From Hygrocybe punicea (taxonomy: Eukaryota > Basidiomycota > Agaricomycetes > Agaricales > Hygrophoraceae): a stretch of 64,000 nt of DNA. Below the pieces are notes generated by a model. That model had not been told where the DNA came from. It made no database searches and worked only from the letters and a program-made list of their open reading frames with translations. The position numbers and the translations under genes were made by a program. Every line of letters begins with the position of its first letter. Position 1 is the first letter of the stretch. The DNA is taken from positions 2,914,001-2,978,000 of the forward strand of contig OY744470.1 of the NCBI GenBank assembly GCA_963556145.1, written 5' to 3'. Positions 22,707-33,559 of this stretch are shown piece by piece.

Positions 22707-24497
22707 TTGGCTATGAAGTGTGCTGCCACATCTGTCCAGGACGAAACTGCCTCTCGATCCAGACGCAAACTCTCCTTTGGAAAAAGGAAGGAAGTTCCTG
22801 TCAGCGCCATTGTGGATCCACCAGCAAGCATCCAAATTGCATCGCATCTGGTACCTCTATCCAGCTGTATTGGACGGAAGGGCGCAGAAAATTCCATGGG
22901 TGTTCGAAATGCTACTGAAGAGGAACTCACGTTGTTGCCATTGACGGCGTCCAATACACCAGATCCCACTTCCGATGTAGAGATGGAGGATGCAGCCATG
23001 AGCACGATTACACAGTCCGTCAGGACCGATCCCGTTTTCAACATAATCTTTGTTCTTGATCCCACCACCCGTATTACAAGTAAAGCCGCCGCAACCAATG
23101 ATCTTGCATTCATCAACGTTACGATTTCACAAGACGAATACGAAACCGTCTCGCACCTCGATGGTTATATTCACAATATCAAGGCGCACAAGACGCGATA
23201 TTTTGTTTGCATGCAGGAATGGGCTCGTATATTTTAAAAATGTATGGAGAATTATCGCTAAATAATACTTTCCAATTCCAGGTTTATGTTGCTATGCGAA
23301 TGCACCACTGGCGGTGTGACGAACCCAACGGTGCAATACGCCGCTTCAATGTTGAATACATGTTTTGGCCGGAGTTCGCCCATGCCATGCTCAAATCACT
23401 GGGGTCAAATATAACATGGAACAAGTTCAAAGCCACCGATTGCATATTTGGTGGTGTGGACATGGGAATGTCCTATATGTGAGCGTGTCAAACAATTTTG
23501 TCAATTTTCCTTTTTTTTAATTCAGTTAATTCGAATATCATCTATAGTGGTAATCAATATGGTATAACGGTCGAAAACGTGTCGACATTCTTGGCCGGAA
23601 TTGACGAGCTGTGTCGAACAGTTCAGGTGTGGCCACCACCAAAATAAATGAACACCGTGCATTCGAAATGGACGCAGATGCAAAACCTGCTCCATGTTGC
23701 ATTGTCAACGATACACACGATGTGACCACAATCAAGGCTGCTGAAGGACGGTGAACCGTTTCCACCAAACATTGTTTTGAAGCGAACGCATAGTGACACC
23801 GGTCACCATGTGTTGTTCCTGGGCGATCCAAGGTGGAATTGGGACTATATGCGCCTGAACTGCGAGGTCCCTGGTTCACGTTGGTTTGGTCAAACCTATG
23901 TTGAGCCGCTGGCCAAGATCGGAGAATGGCGAGTGTTTTTGTTAGGTGGAAGGGACATTTACACAGTCCATACGCATTACAACAAAGAGAGCAAATCGTG
24001 GAGGTGGGATATTGTGATGACCTTCTATACTTTAGAGGAATTGAGGTAGGCAGATGCCCTCCGTCTTGCATTACATGTTCACAAGTTTTTGGCATTTTCC
24101 AAGATCGTTCCAAGCACAGGGAATGCTCATGAAGACCGATGTTTGCAATCCAGATCACGGCTCCATTGCAATTCGAGATCAAGCAAGACAGCAATTCTTC
24201 GGCTTCGTACGAGACACCTATGAGGGGCTGTATGCCATAGAGTCGACGTTGATTGGTGGGAAACCTTCAATGAGTGTATTTTGTCGCATGGACATTTCGC
24301 TCATTGTTGATTCAAACACCAACAATGTCAATTACTTCATGAATGAGATCGAACGGTATCACACCTGCAGCTTGTGGTCCAACATGAAGCAAGGCGCGAA
24401 ATCAGCTCGGGCACCAATTGGATCTTTTGTGGACACATTTTCGGCAGTATTTTATAAATGGCTTGTAGACATTACAAATGCATACTCCTATTTTTGA
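22707..24497 (+). CDS. spliced gene of unknown function
   Basis: Exon 1 (from 22707, MAMKCAATSVQDETASRSRR) is Ser/Lys-rich and leads into a folded part (TDPVFNIIFVLDP; DEYETVSHLDGYIHN). Later exons with good splice borders read VYVAMRMHHWRCDEP... (after 23281), a short exon near 23550, a block around 23777-24046 (GSRWFGQTYVEPLAKIGEWR; VFLLGGRDIYTVHT), and after the acceptor near 24110 a C-terminal block (QQFFGFVRDTYEGLYAIEST; SVFCRMDISLI; NYFMNEIERY). A stop appears between the exon near 23550 and the next block, so splicing there is uncertain or the gene is damaged. The conserved-looking Trp, Gly and Asp residues suggest an enzyme-like fold, but I cannot name it. Many copies of such genes seem to exist in agaricomycetes (recollection, not shown here). 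It lies just inside the left palindromic array. Confidence 0.55.
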
Positions 24498-24672
24498 ACT
24501 TCACTTGTACATTAGTCAACTTTAAATGTCACAAATCGTATTTCATGTCGGAGAGACACGAAACGCTTTGATTTCAAAGGTAGATACATTACAAATTCAA
24601 GGCAACATAATGGAAATGGGCAATAGGCCACGCTGCATGGCACACTAGTTTCATGACGAGAAAAACAACAAG

Positions 24673-26694
24673 TTAATGAGAGACGCCCAATACCATCACC
24701 CACTGCACATTTAGGGAAATACTCTTCAACAAATCATCAGAGCGTTTGAAGGTATTGATTGTGTGGCCGACCACAACGCAGGATTCTGCAGGAACATCGC
24801 CTGGAAAGTGGGGGAGTTGCTGAAGTATTTTGAGGGTGTCGGTAAAGTCCGTTTTAACTTTCCAGGCATCATAGATTGGGACTATGAATACAAGCATCAA
24901 AAACGAAACCAAGGACCTTGTGTGCGTGAGAATAAAACTAACCAATGTCATGGAATGACAGCGCAGTCTTTTGGTAAGATGGAGCGGGACGTCGAGTAAA
25001 AGGACTAGACTGCACGAATTTCGAAGAGGAAGCTTCTATTGAATATGAGTAAGGATTGACAAGAGAGCATTGAGTGGTATACTCACTGCTAGGAGATGCA
25101 TCCATCCCACTTGCCGCTGTCATCGAGAAGGACAGAAAGTCCTTATATAGTTGTGCACGAAATTCTGCCTCACCAGTGACCATTCCAATGGCGCCAACAT
25201 ACTGCTCCCATTCTCCTGAAAATAAAGCCCCTTGGATAACTTTGATCGGTTTTGTGTTCCCACCAACTTTTGGCTCATCAAGGAAGCATGAATCGACTAG
25301 AATGACAGAAGTGAAGATCATTGGGATGGCACCAGCAACGGAGTGGAAGAAACTATGCCCAAATGCTCCAGTAGAGATATTGGCGGGATCGTCACGAGAA
25401 AGATTCGAGTACTTGCCAGATCGAACAAAGGTCACTGTGGAGAACAACAAACTGTTATGCGATGTGAATTGTCTTTAACCGTCAAGTCCTAGTTGACAGC
25501 TTACTTTTGGTTGACCTTGTGAATGTTGCTGATGACATCGCTATATTGAGGATTTCCATTCCCTATGGCACTAGACCAAGATACCATGGCCGCTGCCCTA
25601 TTCAATATTTAACATTGATTCAGAAGATAAAACTGAATAGTTACTTAATGTTGACACAGTCCTTATATGTATCGACCAACTGAGGGTCTCTTGTACCAAT
25701 GTCGGACTCATCCGTGTTTGGAGACCATATACTAAAGCAAGGGCATCAATTAAAAAAATAATAGAGAGATGTAATGTACCTGGTGATTTGGTGTTGTGCA
25801 TATGTCACAGCTCCATCATCGCTACTGGAAACATTGTCGTCACTGATATCACGAAGACGGGTAGTCTTTGTGACTTTGGAGGAAATCGCCTTCATGGTTT
25901 TGACAGATGTATCAGAGTTGCTGATCATTTATTAATATATGAAGGACAGGAATCATATGAAGTATCATACCGAAGACCATTATCTGCATTTGATTTCTTA
26001 GAACTGAATTCGAGTTTTGCGATAGGCCTACGACATGTCTAACATATGACCAATTAATCAATTTCCAACTCACATGAATGTTTCATCGCTGTCGTCATCC
26101 TCATCATGTAATTGATGCTGCTTTGACTTTGTCTTCTTCGATGGAGAAGAGAATTTACTATATAAAACGATTAAATAATACACAAATATAAAAGACATTA
26201 TTTAGAGCTACTGACCTGTCTTCGTCTTCCTCTGAAGCATGCCGCCTTTTCCCGCTAAATATAAAGAATATTAGATGGCATGAACAGTATAAATTGAACT
26301 TGCAAACCTTGCTCTATTGCTGGTCTTCCTGGACCGCCTATATTACTGAAGTAAATCAATAGTATCTGAAAATACAATTCATGAGACACACCTCATAGAC
26401 GAGACAGGTTTGACAATGCTAGCGACGCTATTAACACTAATAACGTCTTCATCTTCAGAGTTGGCAATACTACTGGCGGTTTAGTCGTGGTGGATGAATC
26501 AGAATATTGGAATAGACACGTACACTTCTTCATCGACAAGCTTGGTGGTTGTGACCTTCTTACCCTTCCTAGAAACAACAGTATGACCTTTGTTCAGAAC
26601 GAACAGCAATACATGAAAATAAATATACATATGAAACGGCGCTCGATCGAGCTTTGGACTGAGTCTTCACGTTCGCAGACTTCTTAGGGGCCAT
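24673..26694 (-). CDS. spliced gene of unknown function, basic N-terminus
   Basis: The start at 26694 (MAPKKSANVKTQSKARSS) gives a Lys-rich, probably nuclear N-terminal part. At least six small exons follow (GKKVTTTKLVDEE; SDDDSDETF-like acidic stretches; VKTMKAISSKVTKTTRL). The folded part begins near 25740 with TDESDIGTRDPQLVDTYKDC, then the 25450-25080 exon (SGKYSNLSRDDPANISTGAF; VGGNTKPIKVIQGALFSGEW; EFRAQLYKDFLSFSM) and, after an intron at about 25075-25030, EASSSKFVQSSPF. The last exon ends with GDVPAESCVVVGHTINTF and SLNVQWVMVLG (stop at 24673). No known catalytic motif. It is convergent with the gene ending at 24497 and could be part of the same mobile unit. Confidence 0.55.
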
Positions 26695-27598
26695 TGCAAA
26701 GATAAGAGCTTTAAGGTGTGCAACGAATCTGTGCGAGATATTATAGATGAATGAGGGGTCAGATGTGGACGATACCATTGGGCTCTCATCGCTATTTAAG
26801 TATACTGAGACAGATCAAAAACAATAAAAAAGCTGTTTATAGATATCACACCGACAGGTACGAAAACCACATCTGCTGATGGTTTGAAGGAGAACTATTC
26901 GGACCATAGCACCATAAAAATGCAAAAAATCAGGGACATTCCCCATGATGTAGAACCGATGATTGACCGGCTGTTACGCTCAGTGTCATCCAACAACATG
27001 GATATGGATTACTGGTATGCAGAATAATCAAACACTAAATCTAATTAGGGTTTGGGAATGTAGAACAGCTGTCACCACATGGAGCTAATCAAAAGATCAT
27101 AACACCGCCAAATCGAACATGGAAATTTATGTGACATATATACTCATTTCCAAACAAATATAAACATCGGATCAACTATACTGACACTTGCATCGGAACA
27201 AACATTCTGAATGGATAGGGGTTTCCTTTCAATGCTGTACAATAAGGAGGTCAAGAATTCCCGATAGGTGTGGATGTATATCCTGTCCTATGAAAATGGA
27301 AGAAAACAATAGGAATCTATTGAGAAGATCTGCAAAATAAAAATGCAAACACCATACAAACATCACAAGTTCGTGGAGAATGAACATGATGCACTGTCGT
27401 AATATCAATAACGATCGAAAACAATTCATGATAAAACAGTCGGAAATGGTGCGTGAATTATACCCCCCTGTTCCCACTTTGCAAATGGACACCTATTATG
27501 ATTTCAAAACAGCATGTCAGTACATATTCTATTGAAGGAATTCATATATTCAACTCTACTGTACAGCTGAACATTTAAGCAATCTCATATCTACACGG

Positions 27599-28516
27599 AT
27601 GGACAATGATGACAGCCAACTTGCCAATTCTACAAATGTATGTTCAATTCTTACGATGTACACTGTGTTTCATTACATTTGCAGATTTCGAATATCAATG
27701 TAGTGCATAATGACTCACCGGATTGCTGGAAACTTACACGGCCGAGCACCGATACCACTGAGCATGAAGAATTTGTCTTAAGCTTACAGGCAATATTGGT
27801 GGCATTATTCGAATCATATATTGACAACCTCCGAATCTTACACCAGAAACTTGGTCGTCACTTCCCAGAACGTGCAATGCTGGACTTCACGTCAAACACC
27901 TATATTGAATACACTGCATTATCTATTGGCACCCGATATTTCACTGACCGCCGACATGACAAAGTTTCATACAATATTCCATTCGAACACAATGTCGATC
28001 CCAAAGGCATACTGTCATCCATGAGCAATACTCGATACTTCCATGGGACAGACAATGAGGTCCTTTATTTCAAGTTGACGTCAGAAGGAGGATGGCATTG
28101 GTGAGTGCTCAGCACAACAATAGCTTGGCTATTAATAATGACATAGATCATAGCTTTGTACCTGCCAGTCCGACTTGCTTCAGGATTGGTGACATTGTAG
28201 AAGTCCAGATAACGGTATCGGCGGTTCCAGTTAAGAACAACAAATTCAAGATGATTCTGAATCTGCGCTCATTAGCACTGGTCGACAGTGAGTTTACTGA
28301 GGTAACAGACATATCTAATAATACAATGAATAATAACTAATGTACATCCAGAATGCGACGATAAGTCGAAACAAAGCATCTCAACCTTCTCACAATACAA
28401 TGACGAGGATTAATATCAAACGTAATGTGGGATATGTCCAGTTGGCTGATGATGGTGAAGATGTCATAGAAACCCGTAGACGTTTGACCAACCTCAGGAT
28501 GAATGAAGCCGATTAA
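27599..28516 (+). CDS. spliced gene of unknown function
   Basis: The start at 27599 (MDNDDSQLANSTN) is followed by an intron (GTATGT...TTGCAG), then exon 2 with NINVVHNDSPDCWKL, a helical part (SLQAILVALFESYIDNLRIL), GRHFPERAMLDF and NTRYFHGTDNEVLYF. A GTGAGT intron joins it to FRIGDIVEVQITVSAVPVKN and FKMILNLRSLALVDS. A last intron leads to a basic tail (NIKRNVGYVQLADDG...RRRLTNLRMNEAD) with stop at 28514-28516. All splice sites are canonical and the frame is intact, so this copy looks expressible. The IGDIVEVQ...RSLALVD block looks like a beta-barrel or OB-like module, which is only an impression. It is the last gene before the right palindromic repeats. Confidence 0.6.
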
Positions 28517-28796
28517 GATCTATTATAATTACATTGTACGGTCACATACGAACATCAATTTTATATAATATTATGTTCTGCAATACATTCACAAGTGAAA
28601 TAACAACACAAATAGTTTCATAAAGTGACGGGACATCTGAGTATTATTTAATCGTAAAAGGTCCTCATCACTTTCCTGTGAATATAACTATTCAAACTGA
28701 TATGGTATTTCTCATTCAATGGTCTGGCGTAACATCCATGGACATGTGTTCGGTACATTTCAAAAAACTTCAATTAATCAATTTCAATGATTAAAA
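28517..28796. other. no gene seen; AT-rich spacer
   Basis: 3' flank of the preceding gene up to the first right-hand palindromic unit. Confidence 0.4.
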
Positions 28797-28870
28797 TGAA
28801 GCTTGAGACAGTTGTAGAACAGCTTGTCGAACACTGTTCGGCCTGTTCGACAAGTGTTCGACAAGCCCAT

Positions 28871-28873
<3 letters not shown>
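28797..28873. repeat. palindromic unit cut by the LINE insertion
   Basis: GCTTGTCGAACACTGTTCGG, then CCTGTTCGACAAGTGTTCGA and CAAG, preceded by AAGCTTGAGACAGTTGTAGA as in the array resuming at 31324. It ends in AAGCCCATCAT, the left target duplication of the LINE. Confidence 0.8.
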
Positions 28874-28901
<28 letters not shown>

Positions 28902-31323
28902 CTCCTAGTTTATTCTCCTTTACAGTACATTGTATGTAGAGATTCCTGTTATGTATGCTACTTGTCATGTCAAGTGGGTGCATGAAGTCCTGAGGCAACA
29001 TGTGGGAAGCAGCAGTGCCGTTCCCGGTAGGAGTGTATCTCCTGTAATAACTGAAACCCGGGTATGGGTAGATTATAAAATATAGAATGGGAAGGTTGGG
29101 GCCGTGGGGCCGGGGGTATGCGGAACAGGGTGTACGACGCGCGGTATGTAGTGCGTGGGATGTGAGTGTGGTGGGATGACGGGGGGCGGTGGGGTTAGCT
29201 GCTACATTCGTGTGTGATGTCGGGAATGTGTCCAAACGCTTGCCGGAGTCGCTGTGTGTCGTTGATGTAGCGGAAGAGCGGTGGAAGGTGCTTTGGGGTG
29301 CATAGCAGTTTCTTCACATATCCTGCATCACGCCCTACCGTTCGGCGTAGTTTTCGGCGTGCATGGTCGTGTGCTGGGCAAAACAGGAGAAAGTGGGTGA
29401 CAGTCTCGTGGTGACGACGACAGCAAGGACAAGTGGGGGTGTCAGCGCGGTTGATCTTATGCAAATGGTGATTGAGTCCCACGTGGCCTGTTCTTAGCTG
29501 TGTGAGGATTGCGACGTGTTTCTTGGGCAGAGATCGGGTCATCTTCCGATATGTGGCCGGTGAGAAGCTCGGGTCGATTTCCAGGAGCCGTCTGCATCTC
29601 GGGGACTGGGCCCATTCCCTGTCTGCCCGTTTCTTTAGCCTGTCTAGGAACGACCTCGCCGCCGCCGTCTTGCTGTGTGGTAGAGCGTGCCGTAGTGGGG
29701 CGGGAAGTCCTGTGGCTGCCATTGCGTTCCCTTGTGCTGCTCTCTTCGCATGACCATCTGCTGCCTCATTGCCTCCGATGCCCTCGTGTCCCGGTGCCCA
29801 TTTTATTGTCAGATTCATCCTCTTATGTTGCCTCCTAACCATATCTAGCCTCTTGTGGAACAGGTCAAATATGTAGTGTGAGGGGCCCGCTTCGAGAGAT
29901 TTGATCGCCCGTATCGCTGCCTGTCCGTCCACGAACATTGAAACACCCCGAACCCCCTTTTCTCCTCTCAGCAACTCCAGTCCCAGTATCGTGCCTATCC
30001 CTTCTCCTTCATGTACCGTGTGATGCTCCTGTTTACCTAGTTTGTACCTTCTGACTCTCTTTCTCCTCCGCCCTGCTCGCATGAGTACCGCCGCTGCGCC
30101 TATCATACCATCCAAACCTGATCCATCAGTATATATTTTGATATCGTTGTTATCTTGTTCGTGAGCTTCCTTGGCCTCTTCTCGTGACGGCCGTATCCGC
30201 GTCGTGACCTCTGGTTCCCATTTCGTGTCGTATCTGCATGTGGTGATCTTTTCCATGTGTTCCGTTTTGACGTTGTAGTCCCATATGAGGTCATGTATGG
30301 GGGTGGGGTGTCTTTTTACCCGGCGTACCCGTGCGTTCTTGACGGCTTTGCTTAGTGGGTGTGCCGGCGGGAGCGTTGCAAGGCGTAGGGCTGCCCGTTG
30401 TCAAGTCCTATCTACTAAAAAGTGAAATGGTAAAAGGTCTGCGTGGACATCTAGGATGTCGGTGGCCGTGGTTGACAATGCGCCGGTGATCATTATGGCT
30501 GCCTTGCGTTGTATGCCTGTTAGTTTTCGTACCATCGCTGTGCCTCCTCCGCCTCTCCTAGTCCCTCTTCCGTCTTTCTTCGAAGTTGAGCCCATGAAGA
30601 CCTCCGCAGCGTAGAGCATTCTTGGTACCGCGATCGATAGGTAAAGCCTTCTCATGATCCTCGCCGGTATCCCCCCTGATGTCTTAGATAGCCTCCTGAA
30701 CTCCAAAAGCCAGTCCTGGCCCTTTTTGAGTGCTGCCGCTCCCTGTTCCTTCCATCGAAGTTCGCGGTCAATGTGTACGCCAAGAAACTTGATTGATGTC
30801 TTGGGGGGTATGGGTCTTCCGGCAATGTTAATCGGTAGCCCTGTTATTATGATTCTTTTCCGTGGGTTGTCTGGGTCCACCTGTCGTCGTCGCGTCAGAT
30901 CGATAAGCTGGAATTTGTCGACACCAAATTCGCAGTTATGTTCCCTCGCCCACTCTAGAATGCCGCCCGGCCTCTCCATAATGGACTCCAGCTTCGCATG
31001 TGCTTCCCCAAAATTCCGGCCCACCGCGAGTACGTTCGAGTCGTCAAGGTATAGGATGCCATGTTCCCCATTGCGTGGGATGGGGATGTCGAGCTGGTCT
31101 GAGTTGTAGAATAGGTAGCACGTCGGCGAGACGGGGCTGCCCTGGTCGAGTCCGTTGTCTACATCAAAGGGTTCTGAGGTGAATTCATCGAAGGTCAGTG
31201 TGGTACGACGGGCTGTGAGCGTTCTCTCTAGCCACCCAGTGATCTCCACTGGTACACCGCGTTTTCGCATATTATGCACCATACAGTCAATGGCTGTACT
31301 CGGAAAGGCCCCTTTGACATCAA
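28874..31323 (-). mobile_element. 5'-truncated LINE with A-tail and TSD
   Basis: The minus-strand 3' end is a poly(A) run (poly-T at about 28874-28901). AAGCCCATCAT(T) flanks both sides (28863-28873 and 31324-31335), a target duplication of 11-12 bp. The 5' end starts inside the reverse transcriptase domain just before motif A (FDVKGAF). The target is a unit of the palindromic TTCGACAAG array, which continues on the far side. The structure is that of target-primed reverse transcription with 5' truncation. Confidence 0.9.
29195..31323 (-). pseudogene. LINE reverse transcriptase-RNase H, truncated, one TGA
   Basis: From motif A (DVKGAFPST) the frame runs through LDQGSPVSPTCYLFYN (motif B), YLDDSN (the DD catalytic motif C) and a thumb region to TGA at 30401-30403. 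It continues in the same frame with CQ-type family sequence (QRAALRLATLPPAHPLS) into RNase H: YTDGSGLDG (first Asp), HEGEGIGTILGLELLR (Glu), FVDGQAAIRAI (Asp), WAPGHEGIGGNEAAD (His and last Asp). The C-terminus has a Cys/His cluster (CPCCRRHHETVTHFLLFC). This order fits Tad/I-like LINEs. The endonuclease and N-terminal RT are missing, so it cannot move by itself. Confidence 0.88.
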
Positions 31324-32170
31324 AAGCCCATCATTAATAATACAATGCGCATTGCAAACTTAGCTAAATGCCATATAATGGAAATACGGCTTTTGTTATA
31401 TTTTCAATGATTGAAACAATGCTTGAGACACTTGTACAGTGGCTTGTCGAACACTGTTCGGCCTGTTCGACAAGTGTTCGACAAGCACATTATTATTAAT
31501 ACAATGCACATTGTAAACTTAGCCAAATCATTTTCAATGATTGCAATGAAGCTTGAGACAGTTGTAAAACAGCTTGTCACACACCGTTCGGCCTGTTCGA
31601 CAAGTATTCAATATTTACCTTATAAATACTTCTACTGCACATAGCACATGTATCTATATTACCGCAACATTTGACACAGTTGTTTGTGCAATCACAACCA
31701 CTTAGACTAAAGCTGGGACACTTGTCAAACAGTTGTCGAACACTGTTCGGCCTGTTCAACAAGGGTGCACTATTCACATTATTAACAATTCTAATAAACT
31801 CAGTACATGTACCCACATCCAAGATACATGCAATATATTGTTTGTAAAAGTGTTTGTGCATGAGCAATGCCTCGGACTAAAGCTGGGACACTTGTCGAAC
31901 AGTTTTCGAACACTGTTCGGCCTGTTCGACAAGTGTGTACTGTTCACATTATTAACAATTCCAACAAACCCAGTACTTCTTAGCTAGTATATTGTAGATA
32001 CGTGCCATATATTGTTCATACAAGTGTTTGTGCATGAGCAATGCCCCAGACTAAAGCTGGGACACTTGTCGAACAGTTGTCGAACACTGCTCAGCATGTT
32101 CAACAAGTGTGCACTGTTTGCATTTAACCATTCCATTGCACTACCAATGCATTCAATAGTTGTACAAAGT
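31324..32170. repeat. right palindromic TTCGACAAG array
   Basis: At least five units at about 31441, 31571, 31720, 31890 and 32065. Each is preceded by a conserved AAGCTTGAGACA or AAAGCTGGGACACTTGTC stretch and centred on CACTGTTCGGCCTGTTCGAC. The asymmetric centre is the reverse complement of that in the left array. Units decay to the right (GTTCAACAAGTGTGCACTG). Confidence 0.8.
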
Positions 32171-32471
32171 TGTCAAACATTTATGGCTTGCAACTGCGAT
32201 GCAACCATGCTATAACAGTATCTATTCCCAAATTGGCATCTGTGATCTAGGCAGCTGTGATCTGGCTGCCTTATTGTACTTGCTGATTGGGACAACAAAT
32301 TCTCACACTCAACTCCACCCAGTCACACGGTTTCATAGTTATTCCCAGGGCTTCAAAATTGTTCCCACAGTTTGGAAATTTTGTTCCCACGGCTTGGCAA
32401 ATTAGAGTGTGACCCTGAGTTGAAAAATCCACCGTATAGAACGATTCCCTTATAGGGACTCGTAACAAAAA

Positions 32472-33190
32472 GTGTCGGATGAAAAAGACTGTCTTCCTGA
32501 TCTCCCTTCCGGCTGTCCCTGCTGCATTTACAAAAAGCCTACCTTCTGCTGCGAGGGGCCAAATTGTCAACCAGAGGCCTTCATGGACTTGGCCCCCGCC
32601 GATCCACACCTTCGTCCCAAAACCGCGCCCCCACAGTCGCAACTCAAGCTGTATGAGGACACCAACAACCACCACGTGTTGGGGAAAGACCTCCACGATT
32701 TTCGAGTACGGTCGTCTGTGCTAAAATTCAGTTATCCTGCATTTGCGATGATGGGCCATGGACTCGTGATGTCCGATGACATTCTTCAATGCATCGTCGA
32801 TTGTGCGCACTACAGCAAGATTCACACAGTTGATCAGCTTGCACGCGAAACATGCTGGATCTGGGCCCGCGACTTCTTCCATGAAATCCTGCAACTTATT
32901 TACAATCATTTCCCAACCACTCATCCCACTCCTTTGACGACAATGACGCCTCGCCAACCACACCACCAAGCTAGCATTGCACCCTCGGAAGCTTAGTGAC
33001 TGGTAAGCCTAAGTGCCGTAACCACTGCAGGGCATGCAAGATGGAGGGCCACATAGGTATGGGTGTCTGGAATCTTGATGTCTGCTGGTTTGTCACTGAT
33101 CAGATTCTGTTTATAGTGAGCAATCACGAGAAATGCGCATTGCACCCGTCTCGTTTGGGAGGCTCAGCTCACAAAGAGAATATTGCACCA
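32472..33190 (+). CDS. small cysteine-rich protein, C-terminal zinc knuckle
   Basis: The start at 32472 (MSDEKDCLPDLPSGCPCCIY) gives a Cys-rich N-terminus (CPCCIYKKPTFCCEGPNC), then DPHLRPK, a central helical region with KFSYPAFAMMGHGLVMSDDI, and CAHYSKIHTVDQLARETCW. After the PSEA stop at 32994 a second frame holds CRNHCRACKMEGHI. With the intron 33056-33118 (GTATGG...TATAG) removed, this reads on to SNHEKCALH, a CCHC-like zinc knuckle. Joining the two frames needs a further small intron or frameshift near 32980-33000 that I could not place. It probably binds nucleic acid. It lies between the right array and the DUF6589-like gene. Confidence 0.5.
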
Positions 33191-33559
33191 GTACCCAGTA
33201 AGTGCTCCCTTGTGCTGGACAGTCTATCATCTCATTATCTATCCAGACCAGCCATTCCGTCCCCCCATGGCTTAACCACTTGTGCCCATGGTTGTACCGC
33301 CTGAATTGTTCTATGCCCCATAGTACTACAACTCCCCCAACACGTCTTCATCCTCCACTGTTTCCTCGGCCCCATCGTCGCCAACATTCGATCCTCCTTC
33401 CATAGTCAGTAGCTGTGACAAACCCTTTGTTATCATATCAGGAATACAGTATGCTGCTGTATGTCCTGCCTTGTTCTCATTTGGGCCATGTGTCGACATG
33501 TAGACTGAAAGAGCTCGGTACGTGTTGGTGAGGTCAGGCAGCATATGACGACTCGTCAA

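Noticed and set aside
23538..24194. 218-codon minus-strand ORF
   Set aside because: It overlaps exons of the plus-strand gene at 22707-24497, which has splice signals and better-looking protein blocks.
29472..31337. Plus-strand ORFs across the LINE
   Set aside because: They are antisense shadows of the RT-RNase H frame.
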